A stretch of 64,000 nt of DNA from Sphingomonas aracearum (GTDB taxonomy: Bacteria > Pseudomonadota > Alphaproteobacteria > Sphingomonadales > Sphingomonadaceae). The notes beneath the pieces were generated by a model that saw nothing but the letters and a program-made list of their open reading frames with translations, was not told where the DNA came from and did not search any database. Each line of letters starts with the position of its first letter. Position 1 is the first letter of the stretch. The position numbers and the translations under genes are program-made. The stretch is from contig NZ_QQNB01000005.1 in the NCBI RefSeq assembly GCF_003345355.1, forward strand, positions 80,331 through 144,330. Reading direction: 5' to 3'. Shown piece after piece: positions 7,557-17,818 of this stretch.

Positions 7557-10500
7557 GATGCACTCCTTTTAGCGCTGGTGAGACCTCGTTGCCGCAACAG
7601 CATGTAGGCGGCAGGCAAGATGAACATGGAGAGGAGGGGAGCAGTCAGCATTCCGCCGATCATTGGCGCCGCAATACGGCTCATGACTTCGGAGCCGGCA
7701 CCGTGCCCGACGAGGACGGGAAGCAGGCCCGCGATGATGACCGCCACCGTCATCGCCTTGGGACGAACCCGCAACAGCGCCCCCTCCCGAATGGCTTCGA
7801 CCACCTGTTCCCGAGAAGGCGTCGGCCCGCGCTCGGCGAGGGCGTGCTTCAGATAGATCAGCATCACGACGCCGAACTCTGCGGAAACACCCGCCAGGGC
7901 GATAAACCCCACTCCAGTCGCAACTGACTGCGCATAGCCGAGCAGCCAAAGGATCCAGATCCCGCCTGTCAGGGCGAAGGGCAGGGTGCCCATGACGAGC
8001 GCCGCTTCGTCGAGCCGTCCGAACGTCATATAGAGCAGCAGGAAGATGATCGCGAGCGTCGCCGGAACGACCAGCATCAGCCGGCTTTCGGCACGTTGGA
8101 GATACTCGAACTGCCCCGAATAGGCGATCGATACGCCGGGGCTGAGCCGCACCCCTTTCACCACGGCGCGCTGCAAATCGGCAACGGTGGAGGCCAGGTC
8201 ACGGCCGCGGACGTCGACGTAGACCCATGTCGATGGTCGACCGTTCTCGGTCTTGAGCATCGGCGGCCCTTCGGCAACCGACACTGTAGCGACGGTGCCG
8301 AGCGTGATCTGCTGACCCGTGGCGGTGACGATGGGGAGGGTGCGCAGTCCCTCAAGGCCGTCGCGCAACTCGCGCGGGTAGCGGACGCTGATCGGATAGC
8401 GCGCCAGACCCTCGACGGTTTCCCCGATTGTTTCCCCGCCGATCGCACCTGAGACGATCTCCTGCACATCGGCGATGTTGAGGCCGTACCGGGCGGCGCT
8501 CGCGCGATCGATATCCACGTCGACATAGCGCCCCCCGGTCAATCGTTCCGCCAAGGCTGAACTGACGCCCGGGACGGTCTTGGCGATCCGCTCGACGTTG
8601 GCCGCAATCCGGTCCAGCTCGGCGAGATCGGCGCCCGACACCTTCACGCCGATCGGGCTTTTGATGCCGGTCGCGAGCATGTCGATCCGGTTGCGGATGG
8701 GCGGCACCCAGACGTTGGTGAGGCCGGGTACGCGTACCGTCCGGTCCAGCTCCTCTACGAGCTTCGCCGGGGTCATTCCTGCCCGCCATTGGCTACGTGG
8801 CTTGAACTGGATGGTCGTCTCGAACATCTCCAACGGCGCCGGGTCTGTCGCGGTCTCGGCGCGTCCGGCCTTTCCGAAGACGGTTGCGACCTCCGGCACC
8901 GTTTTGATGAGCCGGTCGGTTCTCTGCAGCAGCTCGGAAGCGCTCGCGGCTGAGAGGCCGGGCAACGCCGATGGCATATAAAGCAGGTCGCCTTCATCCA
9001 TCGAGGGGATGAACTCGCCCCCGAGACGGGAAAGGGGCCACGCTGTCGTCGCCAGCACTGCGGCGGCAATCGCGATCGTCACCCAAGGGCGCGCCATCAC
9101 CCGATCCAGGGCGGGGCGGTAAAGGCGGGTCAGGCCCCGATTGATGACGTTGTCTTGCTCGGCGGGAATGCGCCCCCGGATGAGCCAGCCCATCAACACC
9201 GGGACGAGCGTGACCGACAGGATGGCGGCCGCCGCCATCGCATAGCTCTTGGTGAAGGCGAGTGGGGCGAACAGCCGTCCCTCCTGTGCCTCTAAGGTGA
9301 AGACTGGCACGAACGAGAGCGTGATGATGACCAGGCTGAAGAACAGCGCAGGACCGACTTCCGCAGCCGCTTCGGTGATGACCCGCCACCGCTCCTCGCC
9401 GGCGAGCGTTCGGTCGGGGTTCTCATGCTCCCAATGCTCGATCCGCTTATGCGCGTTCTCGATCATGACAATGGCCGCATCCACCATCGCGCCGATCGCG
9501 ATGGCGATGCCGCCCAGCGACATGATGTTGGCGTTGACCCCCTGAACCCGCATGACGAGCAACGCGGCGAGCACCCCCAGCGGCAAGGTCACGATCGCGA
9601 CCAGGGCCGATCGCACGTGCCACAGGAACAGCCCGCAAACGAGGGCGACGACAACGAACTCCTCGACGAGCTTGCCGGACAGGTTCTCCACCGCGCGATC
9701 GATCAGTTGCGACCGGTCGTAGGTGGTGACGATCTGCACGCCGGGAGGGAGGCTCTGCCTCAACTCCGCGAGCTTCGTCCTGACCGCCTCGATCGTCTCG
9801 CGGGCGTTCTTGTCCTGACGCAAGACGACTACGCCTCCTGCGACCTCGCCCTCGCCATCGAGCTCGGCGATCCCGCGGCGCATCTCGGGGCCGACCTGGA
9901 CCGTGGCGACGTCGCCCAACGTGACGGGCACGCCAGCTCCGGCAACCTTGAGGGGTATCGCGCGAAAATCGTCGGGCGTGCGGAGATAGCCCGATGCGCG
10001 GACCATATACTCGGCCCCACCCATCTCGAGCACCGAACCACCAGCTTCCTGGTTGGCGCGTCGTATGGCTTCTACCGTCTGCGCGTGAGTGATGCCGAGC
10101 GCGGCAAGCCGGGTCGGATCGAGAAGGACCTGATACTCCTTCACCATGCCCCCGATGCTCGCCACTTCAGCGACGCCGGGGAGCGTCTTCAGTTCGTAGC
10201 GCAGAAACCAGTCCTGCAGCGACCGGAGCTGAGACAGATCGTGACGGCCGCTGCGATCCACCAGCGCATATTCGTAGATCCAGCCAACCCCGGTAGCGTC
10301 CGGACCAAGCGCGGCTTGTGCCCCTTGTGGCAGCCGGCCTTGGACCTGGCTCAGATATTCGAGCACGCGGGAGCGCGCCCAATACAGGTCGGTGCCCTCG
10401 TCGAAGATCACATAGACGTAGCTGTCGCCGAAGAAGGAGTAGCCCCGCACGGTCTTGGTCCCAGGCACGGACAGCATGGTGGTCGTCAGCGGGTAGGTGA

Positions 10501-10693
10501 CTTGGTTCTCGACGATCTGCGGCGCCTGACCCGGCCAGCTCGTCCGGATGATGACCTGTGTGTCCGACAGATCGGGCAAGGCGTCGACGGGCGTTGCCCG
10601 CATTGCGACGACACCGGCGATCGCGAGCGCGATGACAGCCAGCACGACAAGGAAGCGGTTGGCAACTGACCAACGGATGATCGCCGCGATCAT
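7553..10693 (-). CDS. cusA: CusA-like RND Cu(I)/Ag(I) efflux pump
   Basis: A 1046-aa inner-membrane RND transporter of the heavy-metal efflux family. The TM4 signature [20 protein letters not shown] is the copper/silver subtype (HME4), unlike the DFGLIVDGAVIIVEN motif of the CzcA at 42614. Twelve transmembrane segments and two large periplasmic loops are in the expected places, with methionines in the pore and porter domains. It forms the tripartite complex with CusB and CusC and exports periplasmic Cu(I)/Ag(I). It overlaps cusB and cusF by four bases each. Confidence 0.96.
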   Translation of the reverse strand: MIAAIIRWSVANRFLVVLAVIALAIAGVVAMRATPVDALPDLSDTQVIIRTSWPGQAPQIVENQVTYPLTTTMLSVPGTKTVRGYSFFGDSYVYVIFDEGTDLYWARSRVLEYLSQVQGRLPQGAQAALGPDATGVGWIYEYALVDRSGRHDLSQLRSLQDWFLRYELKTLPGVAEVASIGGMVKEYQVLLDPTRLAALGITHAQTVEAIRRANQEAGGSVLEMGGAEYMVRASGYLRTPDDFRAIPLKVAGAGVPVTLGDVATVQVGPEMRRGIAELDGEGEVAGGVVVLRQDKNARETIEAVRTKLAELRQSLPPGVQIVTTYDRSQLIDRAVENLSGKLVEEFVVVALVCGLFLWHVRSALVAIVTLPLGVLAALLVMRVQGVNANIMSLGGIAIAIGAMVDAAIVMIENAHKRIEHWEHENPDRTLAGEERWRVITEAAAEVGPALFFSLVIITLSFVPVFTLEAQEGRLFAPLAFTKSYAMAAAAILSVTLVPVLMGWLIRGRIPAEQDNVINRGLTRLYRPALDRVMARPWVTIAIAAAVLATTAWPLSRLGGEFIPSMDEGDLLYMPSALPGLSAASASELLQRTDRLIKTVPEVATVFGKAGRAETATDPAPLEMFETTIQFKPRSQWRAGMTPAKLVEELDRTVRVPGLTNVWVPPIRNRIDMLATGIKSPIGVKVSGADLAELDRIAANVERIAKTVPGVSSALAERLTGGRYVDVDIDRASAARYGLNIADVQEIVSGAIGGETIGETVEGLARYPISVRYPRELRDGLEGLRTLPIVTATGQQITLGTVATVSVAEGPPMLKTENGRPSTWVYVDVRGRDLASTVADLQRAVVKGVRLSPGVSIAYSGQFEYLQRAESRLMLVVPATLAIIFLLLYMTFGRLDEAALVMGTLPFALTGGIWILWLLGYAQSVATGVGFIALAGVSAEFGVVMLIYLKHALAERGPTPSREQVVEAIREGALLRVRPKAMTVAVIIAGLLPVLVGHGAGSEVMSRIAAPMIGGMLTAPLLSMFILPAAYMLLRQRGLTSAKRSAS

Positions 10694-12159
10694 CGGCTAC
10701 CCTCCTGCACAATACGGCGAAGCGTCGGCCCTTCCGAGGGCTGATCGAAGCCGAACCGGACGCGGTCTCCCTTCTTGTAGCCGCGCAGCAGGGCGGGATC
10801 GGCAACGCGGAAGGTCATCGTCATCGCCGGCCACCCGATCGCCGGCACCGGCTGATGCGACAAAGTGATCGAGCTGGCGTCCATTGCCTCGACCTGACCG
10901 ACCGTCTCGTAAACTTGACCGGCAGGAGCTGATTGCGGTTTCGGCCGCGCTGTTGCGTCACCGCCAATCGGCCGCGCCTCGAGACCTGCAAGGCTGGCCT
11001 CGGAATCGATCAGGAATTGACCCGACGCGACCACCTTCTCGCCTTCGGCGAGCCCGGCGAGGATTTCGGTTTTCCCGCCGCCCTCGGCGCCGGTTCGCAC
11101 CTCGGCGGGTCGGAACCGCCCGCCGGAGTTGGCGAGCATGACGAGGGTTCTGCGACCTGTGCGGATCACGGCTTCGCTCGGCACCAGCAGCCTGTCGCGT
11201 GCTCCCTGGCCCAACCTCACGCTGGCGAACATGCCGGGCCGGAGCCTGCCCCCCTTGTTGGCAAGCTCGATGCGAACAGTGAGCGTTCGGGTTTCGGTCT
11301 GCGCCTGGGGGAGAATTGCGGCGATGCGGCCCGCGAAGGTTTCGCCTGGAAAAGCCACAAGCGTGGCGGCCACTGGCGTGCCGACCCGCACGCCGCCCAT
11401 GGTCGCTTCCGGCACGGCCGCATTGAGCCAAACCGTCCCGAGCCCATTCACCTCGGCGAGAGTCTGCCCCATGGTCAAGGTCATCCCCTCCCGCACATTC
11501 AGCGTCTTGATGACCCCGCCGATCGGCGTGCGGATCGTCGTGCGCCCGCCCGACGCGCCGGTCATGCCGAGGAGCGCCATGCGCTGGCGCGCAGCGCGCG
11601 CCAGCGCAGCATCGCCCGTGCGACGGACGGCCTCGTATTCGGCACGGGCACCTGCCCACTCGGGGACAAGCAGATCCGCCAGAGGCGCCCCAGCGGGGAC
11701 CACGTCACCGGGAGCACGCGCATAGACGCGCTGAACGAAGGCGGCGCTGCGCGACTGGATCACCGCCAGGTTGCGCTCATTGAAGTCGATGCTGCCGGTC
11801 ACGGTTACGGCGTTGGTGAGCGTTCCGCGCTCGACAGGCACGATCCGAGCGCCAAGGCGCTGGACGCTGCCCGGGTCGATGGTCACGCCCGGCCCGACGT
11901 TCGCGCTGCCCCCCTCGTCGGCATAGCGGGGGATCAGCTTCATCCCCATCGACGACAGCCCCGGACCATCATGGTGCTCGGCCGGGATCATTGGATCGTA
12001 CCAGTAGAGGATCTTGCGCTGATCGGTCTGGGTCTGCCCGGATGGCGCGCTGGCTGTATGTTCGAGCCGCGCGATGCCGAAGCCAATGCCGCCTGCCACA
12101 AGGGCGAGCGCAGCCGCGGCCGTTGCGAGGCGCGTGCGGCTGATCGTCGTGTCGCTCAT
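10690..12159 (-). CDS. cusB: CusB-like membrane fusion protein with C-terminal CusF domain
   Basis: An adaptor of 489 aa. An N-terminal membrane anchor is followed by a heavy-metal-binding stretch ([25 protein letters not shown]), the barrel-sandwich/hairpin core and a beta-barrel. The last ~80 residues are a CusF-like domain with [10 protein letters not shown], fused to the adaptor. The start is ATG 12159, overlapping cusC by four bases; a longer open frame upstream is a shadow. The fusion means this system has both a tethered and a free metallochaperone. Confidence 0.94.
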   Translation of the reverse strand: MSDTTISRTRLATAAAALALVAGGIGFGIARLEHTASAPSGQTQTDQRKILYWYDPMIPAEHHDGPGLSSMGMKLIPRYADEGGSANVGPGVTIDPGSVQRLGARIVPVERGTLTNAVTVTGSIDFNERNLAVIQSRSAAFVQRVYARAPGDVVPAGAPLADLLVPEWAGARAEYEAVRRTGDAALARAARQRMALLGMTGASGGRTTIRTPIGGVIKTLNVREGMTLTMGQTLAEVNGLGTVWLNAAVPEATMGGVRVGTPVAATLVAFPGETFAGRIAAILPQAQTETRTLTVRIELANKGGRLRPGMFASVRLGQGARDRLLVPSEAVIRTGRRTLVMLANSGGRFRPAEVRTGAEGGGKTEILAGLAEGEKVVASGQFLIDSEASLAGLEARPIGGDATARPKPQSAPAGQVYETVGQVEAMDASSITLSHQPVPAIGWPAMTMTFRVADPALLRGYKKGDRVRFGFDQPSEGPTLRRIVQEGSR

Positions 12160-13385
12160 CGATCCTCGCTCCCGAAAGCAATAGTGAGGCGGATGGCATC
12201 GGACGCGACCTCGGCTTCCCGATCGAGCACCGTCAGCTCGGCGTCCGCGAGCGATGCCTTGGCATCGACGACGTCGGTAAGGCTCGCCCGACCGGCCGAA
12301 TAGCTGGCGGTCTCCAGCTCGGACCGTTCCCGCGCAAGCGGTAGAAGCACGCGTTGTGCCCGCTGCCACTGGCTATGATGCATCTGATGGTCCGCAAGAG
12401 CAGCTTCGAGGTCGGCCGCCAGCGTCCGTCGCGTTTCCTCGCGTTCCGCCTCGGCTTGCGCTCGGGCGGACTGACGCGCAGCGATGCGGGGATCTTGGCG
12501 CGAGCGCGCGAACAACGGCAGGCTCATTGTGACCCCGGCCGACATCATGTCCCCGTAGCGTGGGTCGCGGCGCTGATACGCCACTTCAAGGCCCCAGTCC
12601 GGACGCTTCTCGGCCCGCGCTGCATCCACGTCGGCTTCAGCCCGGCGGATGCCCGCATCGGCTGAAACGATGTCGGGATGCTGTTCAAGCGCCGCGCGCA
12701 GCCGTGCCGGCGCCAGATCGATGGCCGGCACGTCGCCAACCGTTTCCGGAGCCTGTACGCCGGTCCAGCGGGCCAGCATCGCGCGCGCGCGCGCAACCCC
12801 AGCCACCAGCTCGTCGCGCCGATCCTCCAAGCCGGCAATGGCTTGGTCGATGCCTAGACTCTGGGCTGGGCGCGCCGTCCCTGATGCCACGGCGGTTCGC
12901 GCGACCGCCGGCAGGGCACGGAGCGAATGAATGATGCCGTCGAGTGCGGTCAGCCGTCGCGCGGCATAGGCGAGATCAATCCACGCCTGACCCGCACCCA
13001 GCCGGATTTGGCGGACCTTGGTCGCCTGGGCAGCTTGCGCGGTCTCGACGGCTGCTCGCGCCTGCGCCTGTGCGGCGTGGCGCTTCGCGAGGTTGGGAAG
13101 GTCCTGCTGGAAGCCGACCCTCTTCATCGTCATGCTATCTCGCGAAAGCGAGAAGGCCGGTGGGCCCGAGACTGGATAATTCTCAACCCCGACCGACACA
13201 CGCGGGTCTGGGAGGCTCCCGGCGGCACGAGCCTCGGCTTGGGCGGCGGTCACCCCCGCGCGCTCGGCGACCGCTCCGGGAGCATTAGCGGCCGCTTCAC
13301 GTAAGGCTTGGTCATAGGTAAGTGTCTGTGCCTGCGCGGCGCTCGTCGATAGCGCGGCGGTAGCCAGCATCATGGATGCACGCAT
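12156..13385 (-). CDS. cusC: CusC/TolC-like outer membrane efflux protein
   Basis: A 409-aa TolC-family outer membrane channel. It has a signal peptide (MRASMMLATAALSTSAAQA) and two repeats of long coiled helices (AEARAAGSLPDPRVSVGVENYP in the first half, AEADVDAARAEKRPDWGLEVAY in the second). It is the first gene of the cusCBAF operon on the minus strand. It lacks an evident lipobox, so it is probably not lipid-anchored. Confidence 0.92.
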   Translation of the reverse strand: MRASMMLATAALSTSAAQAQTLTYDQALREAAANAPGAVAERAGVTAAQAEARAAGSLPDPRVSVGVENYPVSGPPAFSLSRDSMTMKRVGFQQDLPNLAKRHAAQAQARAAVETAQAAQATKVRQIRLGAGQAWIDLAYAARRLTALDGIIHSLRALPAVARTAVASGTARPAQSLGIDQAIAGLEDRRDELVAGVARARAMLARWTGVQAPETVGDVPAIDLAPARLRAALEQHPDIVSADAGIRRAEADVDAARAEKRPDWGLEVAYQRRDPRYGDMMSAGVTMSLPLFARSRQDPRIAARQSARAQAEAEREETRRTLAADLEAALADHQMHHSQWQRAQRVLLPLARERSELETASYSAGRASLTDVVDAKASLADAELTVLDREAEVASDAIRLTIAFGSEDR

Positions 13386-13465
13386 CGTTGCTCTTTCAAT
13401 CGCGAATGGAAGATCCGAGACGGAGCACGGGAGCGCTCCGCCTCAGAACCGGATTGAGGGCGGGC

Positions 13466-13720
13466 TCAGCCGACCTTCTCATCCTTCATCGACATGCAGG
13501 CTTTGGGAGCGTGCTTCATCGTGGGGCATGCACACGCGGTTTCGGGTGCCGCGTCGGCAACCCATTCGCGTCGCTGACCCGGGGTTGAGCGTGGCCCGAA
13601 CTGGGGTGCTGGGCGCCATTCCCAATGCCCCGTGACCCCCTGCGACGGCGTAGCAGCCGAAGCCGATGCCGACGATACAGCAACAACGGCGGACAAAGCC
13701 GCCACGAGTATCTTGTTCAT
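13466..13720 (-). CDS. Small exported Cys/Met protein of unknown function
   Basis: An 84-aa protein with a clear signal peptide (MNKILVAALSAVVAVSSASASA). A short mature region ends in a Cys/His/Met-rich tail (TACACPTMKHAPKACMSMKDEK). I do not recognise a family. The tail looks able to bind thiophilic metal, and the gene lies 80 bp upstream of cusC on the same strand, so a role in copper binding is plausible but unproven. Confidence 0.7.
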   Translation of the reverse strand: MNKILVAALSAVVAVSSASASAATPSQGVTGHWEWRPAPQFGPRSTPGQRREWVADAAPETACACPTMKHAPKACMSMKDEKVG

Positions 13721-13804
13721 AGCAAATTCCGTTCCGAGCTGAATATGTGACCGGGTTCTCGCCGCCCGGAGGCGGAAAGAGAGCGCTAGGTCGGGTTCGT
13801 CAGC

Positions 13805-14161
13805 TCAGACGGTGGGAGGCTCTGGCTCTGGCGGCACGTCCCGTCCGGTCAAGAACGTGACCGCCGCGGCATGGAGCGCGAGCGGGACAGTGGCAGGTGG
13901 CGTAACTAGCGGCAGCCGATCCTGCAACGTCATCGGGATGACACATCCCATCTGAGCGATACAGGCCAGCGTCAGCCCTTTGCAAGGCGCCTCATGCGAC
14001 GCCTTCGGCATTTCCTGCGCCTCGGGGCAGCCTATGCCCGACGGCATGGTGTGGCTCGCTTCCATCATTGGCGCGAAGGCAGGGCCTCCGGCATACGCGG
14101 CCTGTTGGCCGAGAAAGCCAAAAAGCGCTCCTAAGAGGAGAAAGAGGGAGACGCGCCTCAT
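13805..14161 (-). CDS. Small exported protein, copper-operon associated, unknown
   Basis: A 118-aa protein from the ATG at 14161, preceded by TAAGG; an upstream start at 14185 is also open. It has a signal-anchor (MRRVSLFLLLGALFGFLGQQAAYA) and then several Met, His and Cys residues (MMEASHTMPSGIGCPEAQEM, GLTLACIAQMGCVIP). No domain is recognised. Similar small proteins accompany cus/cop genes in alphaproteobacteria. It is co-directional with cus and DUF411. Confidence 0.65.
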   Translation of the reverse strand: MRRVSLFLLLGALFGFLGQQAAYAGGPAFAPMMEASHTMPSGIGCPEAQEMPKASHEAPCKGLTLACIAQMGCVIPMTLQDRLPLVTPPATVPLALHAAAVTFLTGRDVPPEPEPPTV

Positions 14162-14205
14162 CACAACCTTAGGAGCATCGGCCACGAACTTGGAGGTGTC
14201 AACGA

Positions 14206-14646
14206 CTATCCGCCGTGGCGCGCGAAGACGCGCTTACCGCCGGGGCCGAATGCAACGACGTCATAGGGCTGCGCTTTCATGCCCGGCATCTTCATGCCCG
14301 GTGACCCCATCGGCATTCCGGCGACCGCAAGGCCGGTGACGCCCTTTGGATGCGTCGCCAGGGCGCGCTTCATGTCGGCGATCGGAACGTGACCCTCGAA
14401 GGCCATGCCGCCGATGATGGCCGTGTGGCACGATGCGAGGTCTGCAGGGACGCCCATCTTGCGCTGGAAAACATCGCGACGCGCATCATCGATGATCTGA
14501 ACCTTCCGGCCGAACTGCTGGCGCACCTGCGCAGCCCACTTCTCGCAGCAACCGCACCCTGGGTCGCGGTGCATGGCAATATCGGCAGCGGATGCCATCG
14601 TCGGAGAGAGAACTGTTATGGCCATCAGGCCAGCCTTTTTAAGCAT
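14206..14646 (-). CDS. DUF411 metal-binding periplasmic protein
   Basis: A 146-aa protein with a signal peptide and a DUF411 domain. The motif HRDPGCGCCEKWA carries the cysteine cluster. GVPADLASCHTAIIGG and the Met-rich segment AVAGMPMGSPGMKMPGM are typical of family members in copper resistance clusters. It probably binds Cu(I) in the periplasm. It heads the minus-strand block that continues into the small proteins and cusCBAF. Confidence 0.9.
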   Translation of the reverse strand: MLKKAGLMAITVLSPTMASAADIAMHRDPGCGCCEKWAAQVRQQFGRKVQIIDDARRDVFQRKMGVPADLASCHTAIIGGMAFEGHVPIADMKRALATHPKGVTGLAVAGMPMGSPGMKMPGMKAQPYDVVAFGPGGKRVFARHGG

Positions 14647-14921
14647 TAATCGACTTCCTCGTTAGCCAATTTACCGGCACAGCAGTTTATCTCAACAGCT
14701 CTGGGCACTATCGGACAGGAGAACAAGCCTGTGATTACTCCCAGTTGCTTGCAGATGCTCGCTTCGCCGGTCTGATTGGGCAATGACATTATAATACGCG
14801 GCTCCCGGGCGCATCCCTCACTGTTTCCCAATGTTTTTTGCTTGGTGCGGGAATAGGAAACCGATCCCAGTTGGGCGGAGTTGTCCCAGCGCTACCAGCG
14901 CTACCAGCCGAAAGGACTATC
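14647..14921. promoter_or_regulatory. Divergent intergenic region between DUF411 and DUF305 genes
   Basis: This is 275 bp between two divergent genes and must contain their promoters. A perfect TATAAT stands at 14790-14795 on the plus strand, without a clear -35 at 17 bp. A direct repeat GCGCTACCA / GCGCTACCA lies at about 14890-14907. The region is less GC-rich than its neighbours. No operator was identified. Confidence 0.4.
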
Positions 14922-15296
14922 ATGAAACTCCCTCGCTTCACATTGGCCGCAACCGCAGCCGCGATCGCGCTGACGGGCGGCGTCGCAATCGCCCAACAGG
15001 GCGGCAGCATGCACTCCATGCCCGGCATGGACATGAGCCACATGCAGAACATGACTCCTACCCGGCGTGAGATGATGGGCGTCATGCAAAAAATGAATCA
15101 GGGAATGATGCAGGGCATGATGGACCCTGATCCCGGCCGGGCCTGGATGAAGAGCATGGCTGCGCACCACCAGGGCGCCATCGATATGTCCGAGCTGATT
15201 CAGCATCATACCAAGGATCCGAAGGTGCTTGCTGAGGCACGAAAGACCGCAGCAGAGAACCGTAAATCCCTCGCCGAACTCAGGGCGAAGATGTAA
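14922..15296 (+). CDS. DUF305 periplasmic protein, Met/His-rich
   Basis: A 124-aa protein starting at the ATG preceded by AAAGGA. It has a signal peptide (MKLPRFTLAATAAAIALTGG), a Met-rich stretch (MHSMPGMDMSHMQNM) and the DUF305 core AWMKSMAAHHQGAIDMSELI. The HH pair and Met/Asp of this helix are typical of the ferritin-like DUF305 fold, which is often copper-linked. The frame is open to 14838 but that extension is not supported. It is followed by a stem-loop. Confidence 0.88.
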   Translation: MKLPRFTLAATAAAIALTGGVAIAQQGGSMHSMPGMDMSHMQNMTPTRREMMGVMQKMNQGMMQGMMDPDPGRAWMKSMAAHHQGAIDMSELIQHHTKDPKVLAEARKTAAENRKSLAELRAKM

Positions 15297-15326
15297 ATCT
15301 GCCGTTCCGACCATCGGTAATGGCAA

Positions 15327-15357
15327 GTGGGGAGCTGGTAGTTGTCCGGCTCCCCAC
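15327..15357. terminator. Stem-loop between convergent genes
   Basis: The inverted repeat GTGGGGAGC / GCTCCCCAC has a 13-base loop. It lies between the stop of the DUF305 gene and the convergent RTX gene. No T-run follows, so its efficiency is uncertain. Confidence 0.55.
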
Positions 15358-15398
15358 ATTCCAAGGAAGCGGAACGGCATCCCGCCCCCTAACAACGT

Positions 15399-16784
15399 TT
15401 AGATGAAGAGCAGATCCGTGCCCGCGTACGTAATCGCAGGATTGTTCACAAACGCGCCCCCTTCGACGCTGCTGAACATGAAATCGTCCTGCGACATATC
15501 AGCCGCGTAAACGCCCTCGATCAGGACCGATCCCTTGCCTGTGTCGGTGGACCAGGACACCAGTACACCGTTGCTTTGATCCTGGACGCTTACCTGGTTC
15601 GGCAAAATGTCTTCGAACGCAATGTGATCGAACGCTCCCGGGCCGGCATCGAAACCGCCGAAGATCATGTCGTTGCCACTGTCAGGGCGCACAACGAAAG
15701 CATCCGCTCCGTCGCCGCCATTCAATCTATCGTTGCCGGTCCCACCGTCGATCATGTCATGGCCGGCCCCCGCGTAGATCGTGTCGTTACCGGCTTCACC
15801 CATCAAGCCATCGGCCATGGCACCGCCATAAAGCTTGTCGGCGCCATCGCCCCCCTTGAGCATATCGCCACCATCGCCGCCATCGAGCACGTCTCGCCCT
15901 GCGCCGCCCTCCAGGTGATCCTCACCGGCACCGCCGAATAGCTTGTCGTCCCCGGCAAGGCCGAAAAAGACGTCGCGGTCACCCGTGGCTTGGAAGGTGT
16001 CGGCCCGCGCGGAGCCGTATTTCACATCGAAGTCGTCAAAGCTGTATGCTGCGCTCGGGTCCGTGGCGCCGGTTGCTGCGGGTGCCGAGACGTCGCCGCC
16101 TTCCTCTTTGGCGAAGCTGGTGGCCTGCAACCGGTCCGCACTCGCGTCCGCGGGTTGGAGAAGGTAGCGATCGTCGGTGAACATGAAGTCGTTCTGGGCC
16201 AGCTCGCTCTTGGCCACGCCGACCAGCAGCACCGAACTCGCACCCTCATTCCAGCTCACACGGGTTCCGAAGGCGGTTTCCTCGAAGCGCAACTCCTCAG
16301 GCGAGATGTCGCGCAGCGCGAGGTGGTCGAACATACCGGGACCAGGCTTGAAGTCATAGATGATGTCGTTGCCGCTATCACGGTCGACAACGAAGGCGTC
16401 GGCGCCGCGGCCGCCCATCAGGATGTCGTCACCCTTGCCGCCTTCGATATCCCCATGGCCATCGCCTTCGCTGAGGAGGTCGCGCTCGTCCCCACCTCTG
16501 AGCGTGTCGTCCATTGCACCCCCGAGCAGCACATCGCTCCCCGCCCCCCCATCGAGATAGTTCATGCCGTTCCCGCCAAGCAGGAAATCGGCACCACGAC
16601 CGCCCCAAAAGGCGTCATCGATCACACCGCCGGTGAGCACGTCGCTGCCGCCCCGACCGAAGGATATGTTCATTTTGCCGCTTTGCCCAAGTTCCACGTC
16701 GGAACCAGCGTCTCCGATAGTGAGGTGGTAATCATCGATCACCCGATCAACGCGCGAACCACCACGATCCTGCTTCCAAGTCAT
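15399..16784 (-). CDS. RTX (hemolysin-type calcium-binding repeat) protein
   Basis: A 461-aa acidic protein made of two similar halves. Each half has a block of GGxGxDxLxGG nonapeptide repeats that would bind Ca2+ as parallel beta-rolls (for example GGAGSDVLLGG, GGAGEDHLEGG). Each block is followed by a conserved cap module (ADAFVV..DSGNDII.. then FDHLALRDISPEEL or FDHIAFEDILPNQV, and DDFMF). There is no N-terminal signal peptide, as expected for type I secretion, and no type I transporter nearby. The start is ATG 16784 with GGGAG upstream. No enzymatic domain is visible, and its role beside copper genes is unknown. Confidence 0.85.
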   Translation of the reverse strand: MTWKQDRGGSRVDRVIDDYHLTIGDAGSDVELGQSGKMNISFGRGGSDVLTGGVIDDAFWGGRGADFLLGGNGMNYLDGGAGSDVLLGGAMDDTLRGGDERDLLSEGDGHGDIEGGKGDDILMGGRGADAFVVDRDSGNDIIYDFKPGPGMFDHLALRDISPEELRFEETAFGTRVSWNEGASSVLLVGVAKSELAQNDFMFTDDRYLLQPADASADRLQATSFAKEEGGDVSAPAATGATDPSAAYSFDDFDVKYGSARADTFQATGDRDVFFGLAGDDKLFGGAGEDHLEGGAGRDVLDGGDGGDMLKGGDGADKLYGGAMADGLMGEAGNDTIYAGAGHDMIDGGTGNDRLNGGDGADAFVVRPDSGNDMIFGGFDAGPGAFDHIAFEDILPNQVSVQDQSNGVLVSWSTDTGKGSVLIEGVYAADMSQDDFMFSSVEGGAFVNNPAITYAGTDLLFI

Positions 16785-17224
16785 CGTCTGTCTCCCGTAT
16801 TGGTGCGCCCACATCTTTCAAAGAAGCGCGATTCACAGAATACCCCGAAGGTCTTACAGTTCCTCCGAGCGCTGCCAGACAGCAGGCATCGCAGACTATA
16901 CCAATATAAGTTTCAAGCCTTAGCAGAGGTCCTTCGCGGCGGCTGAATACAAGTGGTCACGCCCGCCCGCCTAGTCTTTACGGCGGGTCGTAATCTCTTC
17001 CATCTAGCGCGCGAGAAGGTCCCTATCCCTCACGTTCGCGCTCAAAACCTTATACGCGGCCCGAGGGTCCAACCCTCATCGGCCATGCAAAATTCACGGG
17101 AAAGGGGAGGGCGCACGCCCATCAACCCTGGCCGCTTGCCAGCGGAGAGCGGCGCCCGTCCTATCCCGGACGGCCGCCGCCCCAGCCTCACGCGACAGCG
17201 TTGGTTGCCCCGGAGCGGACCCGT
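16785..17224. other. 440-bp region without a supported gene
   Basis: This lies between the RTX gene start and the end of the DUF305 membrane-protein gene. It must hold the RTX promoter. I see no convincing coding frame, RNA gene or repeat. Short open frames here lack ribosome-binding sites and family signatures. Confidence 0.5.
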
Positions 17225-17818
17225 TCAGCGCATCGGCTGAAGGCTATTGATGCCGGTGCTTTCGTCCGTTTCAGGTGGCGGAGGAGCAACGCCCTTGTCG
17301 CGATAGGACGGCAGGTCCGGCGCACCGTCAGGCGTTGGTTGCGCCTCGAGTTTGGCGATCATTCGCTTCATCTGCGTGATCTCGCGCACCTGAGCGTCGA
17401 TGATGCCATCAGCAAGTTTGCGGACCTCGGGGTCCTTGATGTGTGCCCGCTCGCTGGTCAGGATCGCGATCGAATGGTGCGGGATCATCGCCTTCATGTA
17501 AGAAACGTCGTCAACCGTTTCCTGGCTGCGGACCAGCCAGAGCGCTGCGGCGAACACCACGACGCTTCCACCCAGGATGAAGGCGTTGGTTCGCTTGTTT
17601 CTGTACATCGACCACATGAAGCCGACCATGATGAGCGCCATCGTCGAGCCCATGACGAACGCCATCCAGAACCGCGTTTGGCTAAATTCGATGTGACCGA
17701 GCGCATAGACGTTGACGTACATGAGGCCGAACATCACGACCGTGGAGGTCGCGATCATCGCTGCGAACCGGCCATAGCCCATGCCCATGTTCATTTTATC
17801 GTCGTTGTGATCCATCAC
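17225..17818 (-). CDS. DUF305 protein with N-terminal membrane helices
   Basis: A 197-aa protein with about three hydrophobic helices in the first 100 residues (GRFAAMIATSTVVMFGLMYV, RFWMAFVMGSTMALIMVGFM, FILGGSVVVFAAALWLV). The DUF305 helix YMKAMIPHHSIAILTSERAHI follows, with KRMIAKLEAQPTP after it. A Met/His-rich N-terminus precedes the helices. The first ATG overlaps the PepSY gene stop by four bases, so it is the last gene of the copAB operon. A role in copper handling at the membrane is inferred from context. Confidence 0.88.
   Translation of the reverse strand: MMDHNDDKMNMGMGYGRFAAMIATSTVVMFGLMYVNVYALGHIEFSQTRFWMAFVMGSTMALIMVGFMWSMYRNKRTNAFILGGSVVVFAAALWLVRSQETVDDVSYMKAMIPHHSIAILTSERAHIKDPEVRKLADGIIDAQVREITQMKRMIAKLEAQPTPDGAPDLPSYRDKGVAPPPPETDESTGINSLQPMR

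Noticed and set aside
15990..16946. 318-aa plus-strand frame over the RTX gene
   Set aside because: Shadow of the repetitive RTX coding sequence.
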